64,000 nucleotides of DNA. Origin: an uncultured bacterium (GTDB taxonomy: Bacteria > Myxococcota_A > Bradymonadia > UBA7976 > VGTA01). A model generated the notes under the pieces. The model was not told the DNA's origin and searched no databases. It saw only the letters and a list, made by a program, of their open reading frames with translations. Position numbers and translations under genes: made by a program. The first letter of the stretch is position 1, and the number at the start of each line of letters is the position of its first letter. The stretch lies in the NCBI GenBank assembly GCA_943788935.1, contig CALSSE010000005.1:336298-400297 (forward strand). The letters run 5' to 3'. Below are positions 18,900 through 29,199 of the stretch, one piece after another.

Positions 18900-19913
18900 A
18901 TGGTATCAGTCACACCTTATGAGGGCATCTTAAGCGCTCTGCCTACACCGATGACCTCCCATGGTGAGGTCGATCTAGAAGGCTTACTCAGCCTGATGGC
19001 TTGGCAAAAGTCACCGACACCGCTCCGCGCTCCATGGGACCTCCCCCTCGATTTTGACAAGATCGAGCTGAGCATAGATAGAGCGGCGAGAGGGGTTGAT
19101 GGCTTTGTCCTCTATGGTACAACCGGTGAGGCGCCTACCTTAAGTTTGAAAGAGAAGTTGCGCATCACCGAGGCTGCTGTAGAGGCGTTCAAAGAGACAC
19201 CGCTCATCGCCGGTATCGGGACCAATTCAACAAAGAGTAGCGCTGAGCTAGCGAGAGAGGTCAGATCGTGGGGGATCGATGGGGGCTTGCTCGTGACTCC
19301 TTACTATAATCGCCCTAGCCAAGAGGGGATTTATCGCCATGTATTAGCGGTCGCTGAGGCGGTCCCAGATTGGCCCCTGATCCTCTACATTGTGCCAGGA
19401 AGAGCGGCGGTCACTTTAGAGATAGAGACCATCGACAGGCTCTTATCTCGATGCCCCCAGATCGTCTCCATTAAAGACGCGAGCGCTGATCTCTCCTATT
19501 GTGCTGAGCTAGTCAACTGCTGTGATGATCGAGCGACCGTCCTCTCTGGTGATGACCCCACTGCGCTCGCTGCGTGGGCGATCGGAGCTGAGGGCTCTAT
19601 CTCAGTAGGGAGTAACTTATTCCCTGCAGAGATGGCTCACCTTTGGGAGCTTCATAAAGAGCAACGACTCACTGAAGCTCGACGGGCCTTCTTATCTCTC
19701 CACCCCATGATCTGTTCCCTATTCATTGAGAGTAACCCCGTCCCCCTAAAGTATGCGCTCGCGGAGATGAGTAGGCGAGGCCTATTCTCTTTTGATCATT
19801 CCCTCGAAGAGACCGTTCGAGGCCCACTCGCTGAGCTGAGTCAACCTCATCGTCAGTGCTTAACCGAGATCATCAATCGATTTAACCCCGAGCTCTTTTG
19901 GGGACAGCGATAA
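18900..19913 (+). CDS. dapA: 4-hydroxy-tetrahydrodipicolinate synthase
   Basis: Condenses pyruvate with aspartate semialdehyde, the first committed step to diaminopimelate and lysine. The family blocks are clear: YGTTGEAPTLS, VTPYYNRPSQEG with the catalytic Tyr, and SIKDAS with the Schiff-base Lys. The usual YNVPGRT is YIVPGRAAV. At 337 residues it exceeds the usual 292, mainly through an insertion of about 25 residues after residue 40 (containing PWDLPLDFDKIE). GGGAG lies upstream of the ATG. It overlaps dapB by one base (TAATG). Confidence 0.95.
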   Translation: MVSVTPYEGILSALPTPMTSHGEVDLEGLLSLMAWQKSPTPLRAPWDLPLDFDKIELSIDRAARGVDGFVLYGTTGEAPTLSLKEKLRITEAAVEAFKETPLIAGIGTNSTKSSAELAREVRSWGIDGGLLVTPYYNRPSQEGIYRHVLAVAEAVPDWPLILYIVPGRAAVTLEIETIDRLLSRCPQIVSIKDASADLSYCAELVNCCDDRATVLSGDDPTALAAWAIGAEGSISVGSNLFPAEMAHLWELHKEQRLTEARRAFLSLHPMICSLFIESNPVPLKYALAEMSRRGLFSFDHSLEETVRGPLAELSQPHRQCLTEIINRFNPELFWGQR

Positions 19914-20698
19914 TGACTCCAATCAGCGCTGAACGAGATGCCCAGAGTATTCAAGTAGCGGTTCTAGGGTCAACAGGACGTATGGGACGAGAGGTGACCA
20001 AGGCTCTAGAGGCTCACCCGTTCTTGTCTCTTGGTGCGGCGTTGGATCGCTCTGACTTACAAAACCTACTAGTCGCTCAAAAGAAGGTCGAGCGCTGTGA
20101 CCTCTTCATCGACTTTACTACCATGAGCGCCCAAGAGAGAGTGATGCAGCTCCTCTATGGCCAGAGTGATACAGCTCGACCACTGATCACCGGCGTAACA
20201 GGGCTTAAGGAGAGCGCGCAGAATGAACTTTTACGCTACGCTAATCTCGCACCGGTCTTTCAAGCCTCCAACTTTAGCATCGGTGTCGCCCTCCTTAAAC
20301 GCCTCGCGGCCCTCGCTGCTGAATCTCTGGGAGATCACTTTGACGCTGAGATCTTTGAGTTACATCACCGCCACAAACTAGATGCGCCGAGTGGGACAGC
20401 GCTCTCTCTCGCTGAGGCTGTCGTCCGCGGGAAACAGCTCGCTGGTGATCAGAGAGCGATCGTCAAAACAGAGGCCACTACGCCTCGGAACTCTTCTGAA
20501 GTCCACCTCAGCGCTGGTCGAGGAGGAGGGGTCTTTGGTGACCATAGCCTATTCTTCTTAGGAGAACATGAGCGTTTGGAGCTTAAACATGCCGCAATCG
20601 ACCGAGCAGTCTTCGCGTCTGGAGCACTCCGAGCCGCAGAGTGGTGCCTCGAAAGGCCTCCAGGACATTATCAGATGGATCATCTCTGGGATCACTAA
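19913..20698 (+). CDS. dapB: 4-hydroxy-tetrahydrodipicolinate reductase
   Basis: Reduces the DapA product with NAD(P)H in the diaminopimelate/lysine pathway. The nucleotide-binding block VAVLGSTGRMGREV is near the N-terminus, followed by ITGVTGL, FQASNFSIGVALL and the signature ELHHRHKLDAPSGTAL, which holds the catalytic His and Lys. The ATG used here shares its first base with the dapA stop. A TTG five codons earlier is possible but less likely. Length (261) is normal. The following tamB-like gene starts directly after the stop, so all four genes to 29078 are probably one transcript. Confidence 0.96.
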   Translation: MTPISAERDAQSIQVAVLGSTGRMGREVTKALEAHPFLSLGAALDRSDLQNLLVAQKKVERCDLFIDFTTMSAQERVMQLLYGQSDTARPLITGVTGLKESAQNELLRYANLAPVFQASNFSIGVALLKRLAALAAESLGDHFDAEIFELHHRHKLDAPSGTALSLAEAVVRGKQLAGDQRAIVKTEATTPRNSSEVHLSAGRGGGVFGDHSLFFLGEHERLELKHAAIDRAVFASGALRAAEWCLERPPGHYQMDHLWDH

Positions 20699-23600
20699 AT
20701 GAAGCTACAAAAGTGGAGAGATCGGATAGCGAGAGGTCTATTGAGGCTCATCGCTCATATTATCTGCCTCTACTCTTGCTTGGCGATGACGCTCAACTCC
20801 ACGTGGAGCGGCTCTCTCTTTGATCTCACCGTCAACCCTCTCTTCTCCGGCGCGATTCATTGGGAACGAGTCTCATGGGGACCATTACCATGGAATATCC
20901 GTATCAAGAATCCACAGCTCATCGATGCTGGCGGGATAGAGGTCGCCCGATTTGAGACCTTTGAGGTTCGTGATTATAATCTCTTTGGGCTCACTGAATA
21001 CACCTATGGTGCTCAATTTGTCGGCCTCTATAATGGCCATTTCAATTTACACCAAAGACCTCATACAGATGACTCTTCTCAGCTCATTTGGAATATCGAA
21101 GAACTCTTTAAACCCCCACATAGTATTCATAAACTTGATGATGGTGAGCTCGTCCCTCCTGTTTTAGTTCAACTCAACCACTGTGAGCTTGAGGGCATCA
21201 GAGGACGCGTCAAGATGGGAACTGTCGATGTCTCTATCTTTAATGGAGATGTTAGAGGTGGTTTTTTTGAGATTGATACGATAACGAAAGTGATGCGAAT
21301 CAGAGCTGAAGAAATCCGTGTTAAACAGGTAAATACAGAGGTTTTCTTGAGAGAGACAACTCCTCTTATGACTGATCTCGAGAGGGCTCAGGCCCCAATC
21401 GATAAAACGCTCAGCTATCAGCATACTTACCTACAAGGAGAAGACTTTTGGTGGCTCGGCGATGCTTTTGGCAGTCAACGGCTAAATACCACTTCCTATC
21501 AACGAGACCAACTCAATCTAAAGTCTTGGGTCCTCGATCTTACACCGGATGGAGTCCCACATGCTCGTGGTCATATCCAGGCTCACCTCCAAGCAATAGA
21601 GCGCTATATTGAACCTTGGGGCCTAGATAGGTTCGTGCGAGGAGAGGTTAAAGCGCTTGGAGAGCTCAACGGACCACTTGATGACCCTGCCACTCGAGGC
21701 CTCAATCTTGAGGGTCAGCTCTTTGTTCCTCAAGTGGGGAGTCTTCGCTTCCAAGTCGATGGTCAAAAAACGAGATCTAGCCTCGTCAGTCTCTCTAGAG
21801 GTCGAGTGTGGAGCCAACTCGGAGATCTAGGACTGAGAGGCAACTTTGATCTCACTCGTCGTCTCGGGACACTTTATCTCAAAGCGAACGAACTCATTTG
21901 GTCATCTGTCACTAATCTACCCAGTCAATGGTCTCGTTGGGAGCAAAGCGCTTTTGGAGATGTGGCGATTAAGCTACGGCCTCACTACGACATCAACTCA
22001 CAGAATATATTAGTCGACCGGCCCTTCGCGATCGGTGCCGAGGTAGACTTAAGCGCTAGCGGTCCTCGGCGGGTTCACCTCAAGGGACGCGCTAGTCTCG
22101 CCGCTGATACTCTTCACCTTCATCAAAGTTTAATAGAGATTCATAAACCTGAGGACTCATTACACACTAAGCCGAGACAATCCATTGCCGCGCAGGGAAC
22201 CTTAAACCTCTCCCAAAAGACCATTGATGGTCACTTCAAGCTAAGAGGCGATATTAAGCCTAATAGTCTTCCCCCTCTCAAGTTACCTCTTCAAGCCAAA
22301 CTTGACCTCCAGGCGCAAGTAAGTGGATCCTTAAGCGCTCCAAAATTAAGTGGGAAGCTGAGAGCCTTAGAAGTAAAGAGTGACATGGGGGGCTATCCAT
22401 GGAGGCTTACCTCTCTTCAGAGCCACTTCTCGTTCACTGACAAGATACTCAAGCTGTGGAAAAGTGAAATGAAGACCCGACAGGGGTCTGCCCGTTTCAA
22501 ATTACATCTCCCGCTCCATCAACCTCTTCAGTCAACAGGTTGGATACAGCTCAAAGAGCTATATGTAGACCTAAGCCCTCTTAACATCCTCTTCTCCTCA
22601 TCGATCAATGGTGTCGTCTGCACCCGTGACTCCAACGGCTGTCCGAGCTTAATCAAGCGCTTTCCTTTATCCAAGTCAGCAGCGCGAGATTCTTGTATAG
22701 CGACACTTTACGGTAAAGAGTCCAAACCTACTATCTCTACATTGAAGCCATCAAAGAGAGCGACTCCCTCTTCAATGAGTCAGGCGGAGACTTGTCTCTC
22801 ACTACGTAAATTAAAATTCTTTGGAGTCGATTTTCGCGAGCTAGAACTCAACACCTCGATACGTCCTAAGCTAATCAAGATAAGGCGAGGTCGATTGTGG
22901 AAGAGTCGTCGGTTACTCTTCGACCTTCAAGGTCAACTTGAAGATCCTCTCTCTATCGATCCCAAGCTCAATATCTCCCTCAAACTTCTCCATTTCCCTC
23001 TCCAATTAGCGCAGAAATTTATTGATGATCCTCCGCTGTCGTTGCGTACTCTTTATGGAACAGCAAGTGGAGAATTAATAGTGCGAGGCTCGCTGACCAA
23101 GCCCGAAGGGCGAGGTGAGTTCTCTATTGACCGAGTCAGCACAAAAGTCGACTTTGGCTCAAAAATACCTACGCAGCTCACTCTCGGCAGAGCCCAATTA
23201 GAGCTTGACCTCTTGAGCGACCGAATCAGCGCTAAAGGACACCTCGGTCAACATATTTGGTTAGATGGAGAATATCTCATTAAGAGGCCTGAACTCAGCG
23301 TCGGTTTAGATCTCTACAGCTTAGGCTTAAGTATGCTCTACGCTCCAACAAACGGAGAAAGAAGCTACCGTGGAGAGCTTAAAGACATTATAAAGGACTT
23401 TGAAGAAAGCGCTAATGCCCCTTTTGCTCTAGCCCCGCTCTCACTCTCTGATCCTAATTTATCATTGCAGGTGATCGGTTTGGGAGATGACCTCTATTGT
23501 GATTGGACGGAGCGTCGATTACCTCTCGGTCAGCTTATTCGCTTCGGCGTTCAAGGTAGGGCTCAACTCACTTGGCTACTCGAAAAAGATCAGAGCCCTA

Positions 23601-25618
23601 AAATCGATCTCGACCTCGACTCCACCAGGGTTGATTATTGGCTTCGAGATGTTGGAGGGGAAGTGATAAGACATGAAGCGACCGATCGTTGTTTAGATCG
23701 CTGTCGCCTCAGGCAAAACCACCAAGATCTAAAAGATAAAGTGAGCAATACGATCTCGAGTGACCTCCCTCGCTCTGCACAATGCCCCTCTCTCAGCCTC
23801 AATACCCCGAGCGCTTATCATATAGAGATCAGCGGAAAAGAAAGTTTTGGTGACACCGTATGGGTGAACCCCCAAAAACGATGGAGTTATTCAGGTCTTA
23901 AAACGACTCAGTTACAGAAAGCCTCACAGAAAGGGCACTGTTCGGCTCTCTCCTTTATCGGATCTAGACCCCAAGAGCTCGTCACTCTGATGCCCATCAT
24001 CTTAGAGAGTGAAGGTCAGCGTTTAGAGCTGAGGTTTGGCCTCACCAATGGACAAACGGTAGGGTGTCTTACCGGTTTGATGCGACTCAATATCCTCACT
24101 CCTTTTCTGAGAGATATCTATCAACAGGTGGATGGGTCGCTCTCTCTTCAGACCTCATTCAGCGGTCCTCTGAGCTCAATACAGCTAGGAGGAGAGGCCC
24201 AACTTTCCTCTCTAGATCTACTCTCACCTCGCGTCAAGCTATTAGGAGATATTCATTTAGTAGAGCCGGTGTGGTTTAAGCTAAATCGCTTACCTCAGGG
24301 AGGGACCGAGGTCACTTTGAGAGACAAGAACAACCTCTCTGTGACCCGTAATGCAGGAGATATTAACATCAATGACCTCTCGGTACAGTTACCCCGATTC
24401 AGCTTACAGGAGCTCACCGTAGAGTTTAATGCGCCTCAAGTTGATATTAAACTGCCTCAAATGCTCCGCGCTTCACTCAAGTTTGATGAGATGAGATTCA
24501 ATATGTCGCTCCCTAATCAAGTCTCTCTCTCTGAAGAGAGTGATCAGAAGAGCCTCACCGAAGATCAACCACGAGAATACACATCTCAAGCGAGACTTGA
24601 CCTCTCAGGGGACGTTAAGGTGATACGCGCAGTTTATCATGCCGACTTCCTAAGTATTGATAAAACTTTTTATCAGGGGGGTCTGAATATGCTCTCCGGA
24701 CAAACTGCCGTGGAGACATTGAGCGTCTTTGAACGCACCCCCATCCTCAAGCGACTCTTTCTTGACCTCCGTATCGAAGGCGATAATGACATCCTCGTTA
24801 AGAGTAAGATCGCTGATTTAACCAAGCTCGACCTAGAGCTTAATTTTGACCTCAAAATGAGAGGCAAACTGATCTCCGAGCGAGGTGATTTGGTCCAAGA
24901 CCGACTCACCTTAAGCGGCTATGTTGATGCTCTTGAGGGCTCCACTCTCTCTATCTCTAATAATCCCTTCGAAATCTCTCACGCCAAGGTTCTCTTCGGT
25001 GGGGAGATTGGCGAAGACTCTCAGACGAGTGATTTCCTATTCGCTGACCTGGTCGCGAGTCACACCTATCGTATCCCTCCCACAGGTACGAGTAATCGCC
25101 AAATCAACTTCGACCAAACTCTAAGTACTGATCTCATCGACGAAGAAGTAATGCTCACTGGTCAGCTAAAGATGCCTACCCAAGAGAGCCCCTTTCAAGT
25201 TGACTTTGATCTGACTAGTCAGAGTGGACGGAGTCGCATCGAGATCCTCAATCTCATCCTCTTTGGTAATTATCCATCCGGTTTGAGCGTACTCGATAAC
25301 ACTCAACCGGCGACCGGTTTGCTTCTCTCTCCTGTGCTTAATTTTATCGAGAAGCCGATCGCTGACTCTCTTGGCCTAGACAACTTGAGTCTCACCCCAG
25401 ATAGCAGCAGCCTCTTCATTGATGTCGACAAGGTCTTCTCTAGACGACTGAGGTTCAACTTACGCACCCAAATCGGTGAGGTAGACCCTAATACACCTCA
25501 GTCACTCTTCTTAGAGTACAAAATCAACAATCTGTTCGCCGGCGAGATCACCGCCGAACAGCGAGGAGACATCGCCACTGGTAGTGGCCGTTTACGACTT
25601 AGGCTGAGCTGGGACTGA
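20699..25618 (+). CDS. tamB: TamB-like translocation/assembly module protein (DUF490)
   Basis: A 1639-residue AsmA/TamB-type protein expected to span the periplasm as a long beta-groove, anchored in the inner membrane by a segment at about residues 17-33. TamB proteins work with an Omp85 partner in outer-membrane assembly or lipid transport. The N-terminal part (WERVSWGPLPWNIRIKNP, FETFEVRDYNL) looks AsmA-like; the last 300 residues (VMLTGQLKMPTQESPFQV, ILFGNYPSG, FLEYKINNLFAGEITAEQ) fit the DUF490 C-terminus. It starts immediately after dapB and is followed four bases later by its likely Omp85 partner, which strongly supports the call. Confidence 0.88.
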   Translation: MKLQKWRDRIARGLLRLIAHIICLYSCLAMTLNSTWSGSLFDLTVNPLFSGAIHWERVSWGPLPWNIRIKNPQLIDAGGIEVARFETFEVRDYNLFGLTEYTYGAQFVGLYNGHFNLHQRPHTDDSSQLIWNIEELFKPPHSIHKLDDGELVPPVLVQLNHCELEGIRGRVKMGTVDVSIFNGDVRGGFFEIDTITKVMRIRAEEIRVKQVNTEVFLRETTPLMTDLERAQAPIDKTLSYQHTYLQGEDFWWLGDAFGSQRLNTTSYQRDQLNLKSWVLDLTPDGVPHARGHIQAHLQAIERYIEPWGLDRFVRGEVKALGELNGPLDDPATRGLNLEGQLFVPQVGSLRFQVDGQKTRSSLVSLSRGRVWSQLGDLGLRGNFDLTRRLGTLYLKANELIWSSVTNLPSQWSRWEQSAFGDVAIKLRPHYDINSQNILVDRPFAIGAEVDLSASGPRRVHLKGRASLAADTLHLHQSLIEIHKPEDSLHTKPRQSIAAQGTLNLSQKTIDGHFKLRGDIKPNSLPPLKLPLQAKLDLQAQVSGSLSAPKLSGKLRALEVKSDMGGYPWRLTSLQSHFSFTDKILKLWKSEMKTRQGSARFKLHLPLHQPLQSTGWIQLKELYVDLSPLNILFSSSINGVVCTRDSNGCPSLIKRFPLSKSAARDSCIATLYGKESKPTISTLKPSKRATPSSMSQAETCLSLRKLKFFGVDFRELELNTSIRPKLIKIRRGRLWKSRRLLFDLQGQLEDPLSIDPKLNISLKLLHFPLQLAQKFIDDPPLSLRTLYGTASGELIVRGSLTKPEGRGEFSIDRVSTKVDFGSKIPTQLTLGRAQLELDLLSDRISAKGHLGQHIWLDGEYLIKRPELSVGLDLYSLGLSMLYAPTNGERSYRGELKDIIKDFEESANAPFALAPLSLSDPNLSLQVIGLGDDLYCDWTERRLPLGQLIRFGVQGRAQLTWLLEKDQSPKIDLDLDSTRVDYWLRDVGGEVIRHEATDRCLDRCRLRQNHQDLKDKVSNTISSDLPRSAQCPSLSLNTPSAYHIEISGKESFGDTVWVNPQKRWSYSGLKTTQLQKASQKGHCSALSFIGSRPQELVTLMPIILESEGQRLELRFGLTNGQTVGCLTGLMRLNILTPFLRDIYQQVDGSLSLQTSFSGPLSSIQLGGEAQLSSLDLLSPRVKLLGDIHLVEPVWFKLNRLPQGGTEVTLRDKNNLSVTRNAGDININDLSVQLPRFSLQELTVEFNAPQVDIKLPQMLRASLKFDEMRFNMSLPNQVSLSEESDQKSLTEDQPREYTSQARLDLSGDVKVIRAVYHADFLSIDKTFYQGGLNMLSGQTAVETLSVFERTPILKRLFLDLRIEGDNDILVKSKIADLTKLDLELNFDLKMRGKLISERGDLVQDRLTLSGYVDALEGSTLSISNNPFEISHAKVLFGGEIGEDSQTSDFLFADLVASHTYRIPPTGTSNRQINFDQTLSTDLIDEEVMLTGQLKMPTQESPFQVDFDLTSQSGRSRIEILNLILFGNYPSGLSVLDNTQPATGLLLSPVLNFIEKPIADSLGLDNLSLTPDSSSLFIDVDKVFSRRLRFNLRTQIGEVDPNTPQSLFLEYKINNLFAGEITAEQRGDIATGSGRLRLRLSWD

Positions 25619-25622
25619 TACG

Positions 25623-28600
25623 ATGAAACAGCCGCTCTTCTCCTCAACGTTTATCGGTCTTACGCTCACCTCACTCATCTCCTGGTTATTACTCTTTATG
25701 TCATCAGGCTTCGCCCAAAGTATCACCACACTAGAGACAAGCTCTAATGAGGGTCAGAGAGCGTTAGGTGAGGTCTGTAATCAAGAGAATATTGATCCGA
25801 TTAGGTTCTCTCGTTCTCGAGGACAACCATGGCAAATAAAAGCCGATATCTCAGCCTATAGTCAACGATCTATCGGCGAGGTCATCCTTCACTGTGAGAT
25901 CAGTCAGTGCGCAGATGAGAGATCTATCTTGGAGCTGATTCGCTTTATTCAAGTCCCGCGCTATCAACGGATCAATGAGCAAGACTTAGAGGCGAGTTGG
26001 TCAAGAATGATGGCCCTCGGATTCTTTGAACCGGAGTCGTTTTTCATACTAGAAGATACCATGCTCGCTAGTGATGAAGAACCGATTACCCTTAGAATAT
26101 GCGCTCTCTCAGCGCCGATCATCGAATCGATTGAAATCCATTATCGATCTTGGATGAGCGCGCTCTATCCTAAACAGTTTTTGAGTGAGATACAGAAACG
26201 GCTCAACCTACAAAGAGGAGGTCGACTCCCCCGATCTTCTCAGCTACTCAGACGACAAGAGGAGCAGCTTAAATCTTCCTATACTCGTCTTGGTTACCAA
26301 AATGTCCAAGTTAGCTTGATTCCCGTATACCAGGATGAAGCGAAGCGACGAGTGAAACTAGAGGTCCATGTTCAAGAGGGACAGCGGCCCAGACTCGGAG
26401 CGCCTCTCATTGAGCTGATCGACCAAGATTTAAGTCAAGAAGAGCTAGTCAGCGAACATAGGCGAATCACCCGAGCGATCGCTCCTGATCTATTTTATGA
26501 CGTTTTTGAAGACTTCTTCTCGATTTTTGGGATCGGCCACTATGATCGAAGAGAGACAAGGCAGAGAGCTGATGATTTCGAGCGAGAGATTCGAGAGCAT
26601 GGGTGGGTGTCAGCCCGAGTAAAAGTCATCGGTGATGAGCTATTCCAAGAGAAAATGAGCCCGGTAATCACTTTAAAGCGAGGTCCTAAGCTCCTCACTA
26701 CCTTTGAGGGTCATCAGGCGATCAGTACACAGCAGCTAGAGCGGGTACTCACCTTTAAGGAGAGTGGGGTGATAGATGAAGTAGAGCTTGAGGCGAGCCG
26801 AAAAAATATCGTAGATCTATTCAAATCTGCCTCCTATTACTATGTGAAGGTCGAATCTTCTCTTCGCAGATTAGAGAATGATGATCGAGGACAAATTGAA
26901 GCTAAATTCATCATCGATGAAGGGCCACAAGTCTATCTCAGTCAAGTCATCACTCGAGGTGTCAGCTCTCCGCACTTAGATGACTTATCCAAGGTGATCA
27001 AGAGTAGAGGCGTGGCGGCTAACGGAGTGATCGGTACTTTTGGTGCATCATCGGGGATCCTACAGGAAGCAACCTTGAGGCAAGATCTTCGAGCCATCAT
27101 TCAAAGATATCGGTCATTAGGCTATTCTAAGGTGAGCCTCCGTTGCGCCTCTCCAGACTCTAGTCGATTATTTAGAGCTGAAAGGTCGCCAAATCTCTCC
27201 AGCTTCGACTTATGGTCAACAGATATTAACAGTCATATCTGTTATCGAGTGATCTCTGATCACAAAGTACGCGCTCAGAGAAGACTCTTGACGCTCTTGA
27301 TAGAGGTGAATGAAGGTCAGCGGACTCGACTCAATTTCGCTGATTTTTATCCCTTTGATCAGACCATGGATCAGCAGAGAGCAGACGAACGAGATAATCT
27401 ACTCCGAGGTTTAGAGCTCATCGATGACCTTGGTCAACCGATCACCGAAGCGGGTTTCAGCCAAGATAAGCTCAACCTGTTGAGTAACTTCTTATTGCTC
27501 TCATTGAAAGAGCGCGGATATCTCCGAGCTAAAGTTCAACCGATGTGTCAGCTCAAAGTGGGGAGAGCGGAGCTGAGTGAGCCCAAGCTATGTAATCTTG
27601 AAGAGCTCTATGGTCAAGTGATCGAACGTCTCTCTTTCACTGCGGAGCTCGGACCAAAAGCAGAGGTAAATGGATTATTAATTCATGGTCAATTACTGAC
27701 AAAAGAGGAAGTCATTCGCCGAGAGATCTTACTTAAGTCGGGCCAACCGCTCAGCGCTGAGGCTCTCCTGCTCAGTCAGAGTAACCTTCGCGGCTTGGGG
27801 CTCTTTCGATCAGTGACCCTAAAGCCCATCGGACTCGGTGCGGCCCCACAGACCTCCATCGTTGAACCGGTCACTCTCGTCCTTAACGTCGAAGAGAACC
27901 TCCCTTGGCTGCTCGACGGCTACTTTGGGCTTAGGCTCACCGATGAAGCGATCACCACAGATCTACAAGGTCTCAACCTCCTCTACACGAGCGCTCTGAC
28001 CATCAGACATCGTAATGTTACCGGGAGAGGTTGGGAGCTTGGAGGTGGTGTGAGCCATGATAACTTGCTCTTTAACCCCACCGATATAGAGGGCGACAAT
28101 GCCTCTTGGGCGATTGGTCCATTCTTTAAGAACCCACGTCTCTTCGACAGCTACATACAGCTCTTCTCTGAGCTGATCTTTGAGCAAGGACTCAGCACTC
28201 AGCGTACTTCTTATTTACAGCGTGTGAGAGGGAAGAGCACGCTGAGCTATAATTTTTATAATCTCTCTTTTCCTGAACGGTGGGGGCAAGGATTGACCTT
28301 CGAGCTTGAGCTTGAAGCGAAGATGGAGAGGCAGCGACCGCTCACTAGATACAGCGAACGGAGAGCGTTCAGCGAGTCAACTCCCTCCTTCAACTTCGCG
28401 CCGACGATCGTATATGATCAAAGAGATAATCCGATTCACCCGACCAGAGGTTTTTATCTGACCGCTGGAGTAGACTTTTTAGGGAGTCAACAGCTCTTTG
28501 AAGGCGTAATTTCTTACAAAGAGACCCTCAGCGCTCAGTGGGTAGGGAATTGGTTTCGGAGGCAACTCCTCTTTGTACCAACGATTAAACTAGGTGCTGT

Positions 28601-29078
28601 TCAAAGCTCACTCACCGACTCGCAACTCACTTTAAGCAGCGCTGACTTCCTATTCTCGGCGGGTGGAGATGGCGTGATCTATCCTGTCCGAGGATATCCC
28701 ATCGCGGTGATCAACACCTGTACCAAAGCGAACCGCACCCTCGGGCAATGCGACACCTTAGGTGAAGCGCTCACCCCAGACCCTAGTGACCTCATTAACT
28801 TTGCCGGACGAGCGATCATCAATATGAGTGTAGAGGCCAGATTTCCGAGTTTTATCCTCTCTAAGCTGTGGCTAGCTACCTTCGGTGACCTAGGTGCGGT
28901 CAGCGACGGATTAACTCGCTTCGATACTCACAGTTTCTATCCTAGCATCGGAGGCGGTATAAGATACCTCCTACCCGGACAAGTTCCGCTCCGCTTTGAT
29001 ATCGCCTACCCTCTTCGAGAGACCGCTTTCAGCGCTCAATCTCTTGGATATCACTTTAACTTCTTCTATGTTCTATAG
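25623..29078 (+). CDS. tamA: Omp85-family outer membrane protein (TamA/BamA-like)
   Basis: An exported protein of 1151 residues: signal peptide at 1-32 ending in FAQS, a long region of several POTRA-like repeats (about residues 90-760), then a 16-strand-type surface-antigen barrel. Barrel landmarks are FAPTIVYDQRDNPIHPTRGF and PVRGYP, the latter matching the VRGF/Y motif of strand 6 loop L6 whose Arg is conserved in Omp85 proteins. It is longer than E. coli TamA (577) and BamA (810), owing to extra POTRA-like sequence. Pairing with the upstream tamB gene suggests TamA rather than BamA, but a BamA role cannot be excluded from sequence alone. Confidence 0.85.
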   Translation: MKQPLFSSTFIGLTLTSLISWLLLFMSSGFAQSITTLETSSNEGQRALGEVCNQENIDPIRFSRSRGQPWQIKADISAYSQRSIGEVILHCEISQCADERSILELIRFIQVPRYQRINEQDLEASWSRMMALGFFEPESFFILEDTMLASDEEPITLRICALSAPIIESIEIHYRSWMSALYPKQFLSEIQKRLNLQRGGRLPRSSQLLRRQEEQLKSSYTRLGYQNVQVSLIPVYQDEAKRRVKLEVHVQEGQRPRLGAPLIELIDQDLSQEELVSEHRRITRAIAPDLFYDVFEDFFSIFGIGHYDRRETRQRADDFEREIREHGWVSARVKVIGDELFQEKMSPVITLKRGPKLLTTFEGHQAISTQQLERVLTFKESGVIDEVELEASRKNIVDLFKSASYYYVKVESSLRRLENDDRGQIEAKFIIDEGPQVYLSQVITRGVSSPHLDDLSKVIKSRGVAANGVIGTFGASSGILQEATLRQDLRAIIQRYRSLGYSKVSLRCASPDSSRLFRAERSPNLSSFDLWSTDINSHICYRVISDHKVRAQRRLLTLLIEVNEGQRTRLNFADFYPFDQTMDQQRADERDNLLRGLELIDDLGQPITEAGFSQDKLNLLSNFLLLSLKERGYLRAKVQPMCQLKVGRAELSEPKLCNLEELYGQVIERLSFTAELGPKAEVNGLLIHGQLLTKEEVIRREILLKSGQPLSAEALLLSQSNLRGLGLFRSVTLKPIGLGAAPQTSIVEPVTLVLNVEENLPWLLDGYFGLRLTDEAITTDLQGLNLLYTSALTIRHRNVTGRGWELGGGVSHDNLLFNPTDIEGDNASWAIGPFFKNPRLFDSYIQLFSELIFEQGLSTQRTSYLQRVRGKSTLSYNFYNLSFPERWGQGLTFELELEAKMERQRPLTRYSERRAFSESTPSFNFAPTIVYDQRDNPIHPTRGFYLTAGVDFLGSQQLFEGVISYKETLSAQWVGNWFRRQLLFVPTIKLGAVQSSLTDSQLTLSSADFLFSAGGDGVIYPVRGYPIAVINTCTKANRTLGQCDTLGEALTPDPSDLINFAGRAIINMSVEARFPSFILSKLWLATFGDLGAVSDGLTRFDTHSFYPSIGGGIRYLLPGQVPLRFDIAYPLRETAFSAQSLGYHFNFFYVL

Positions 29079-29199
29079 ACTTGTTGACGTTCCCTCTCTA
29101 GACTACATTATGTTGACATAGATATGGCGAGGGTTTGATCCGTACACATATCAATCAATAAAGCGAATACGTTTGATTCTAATTCTTTGGGAGCTCTTC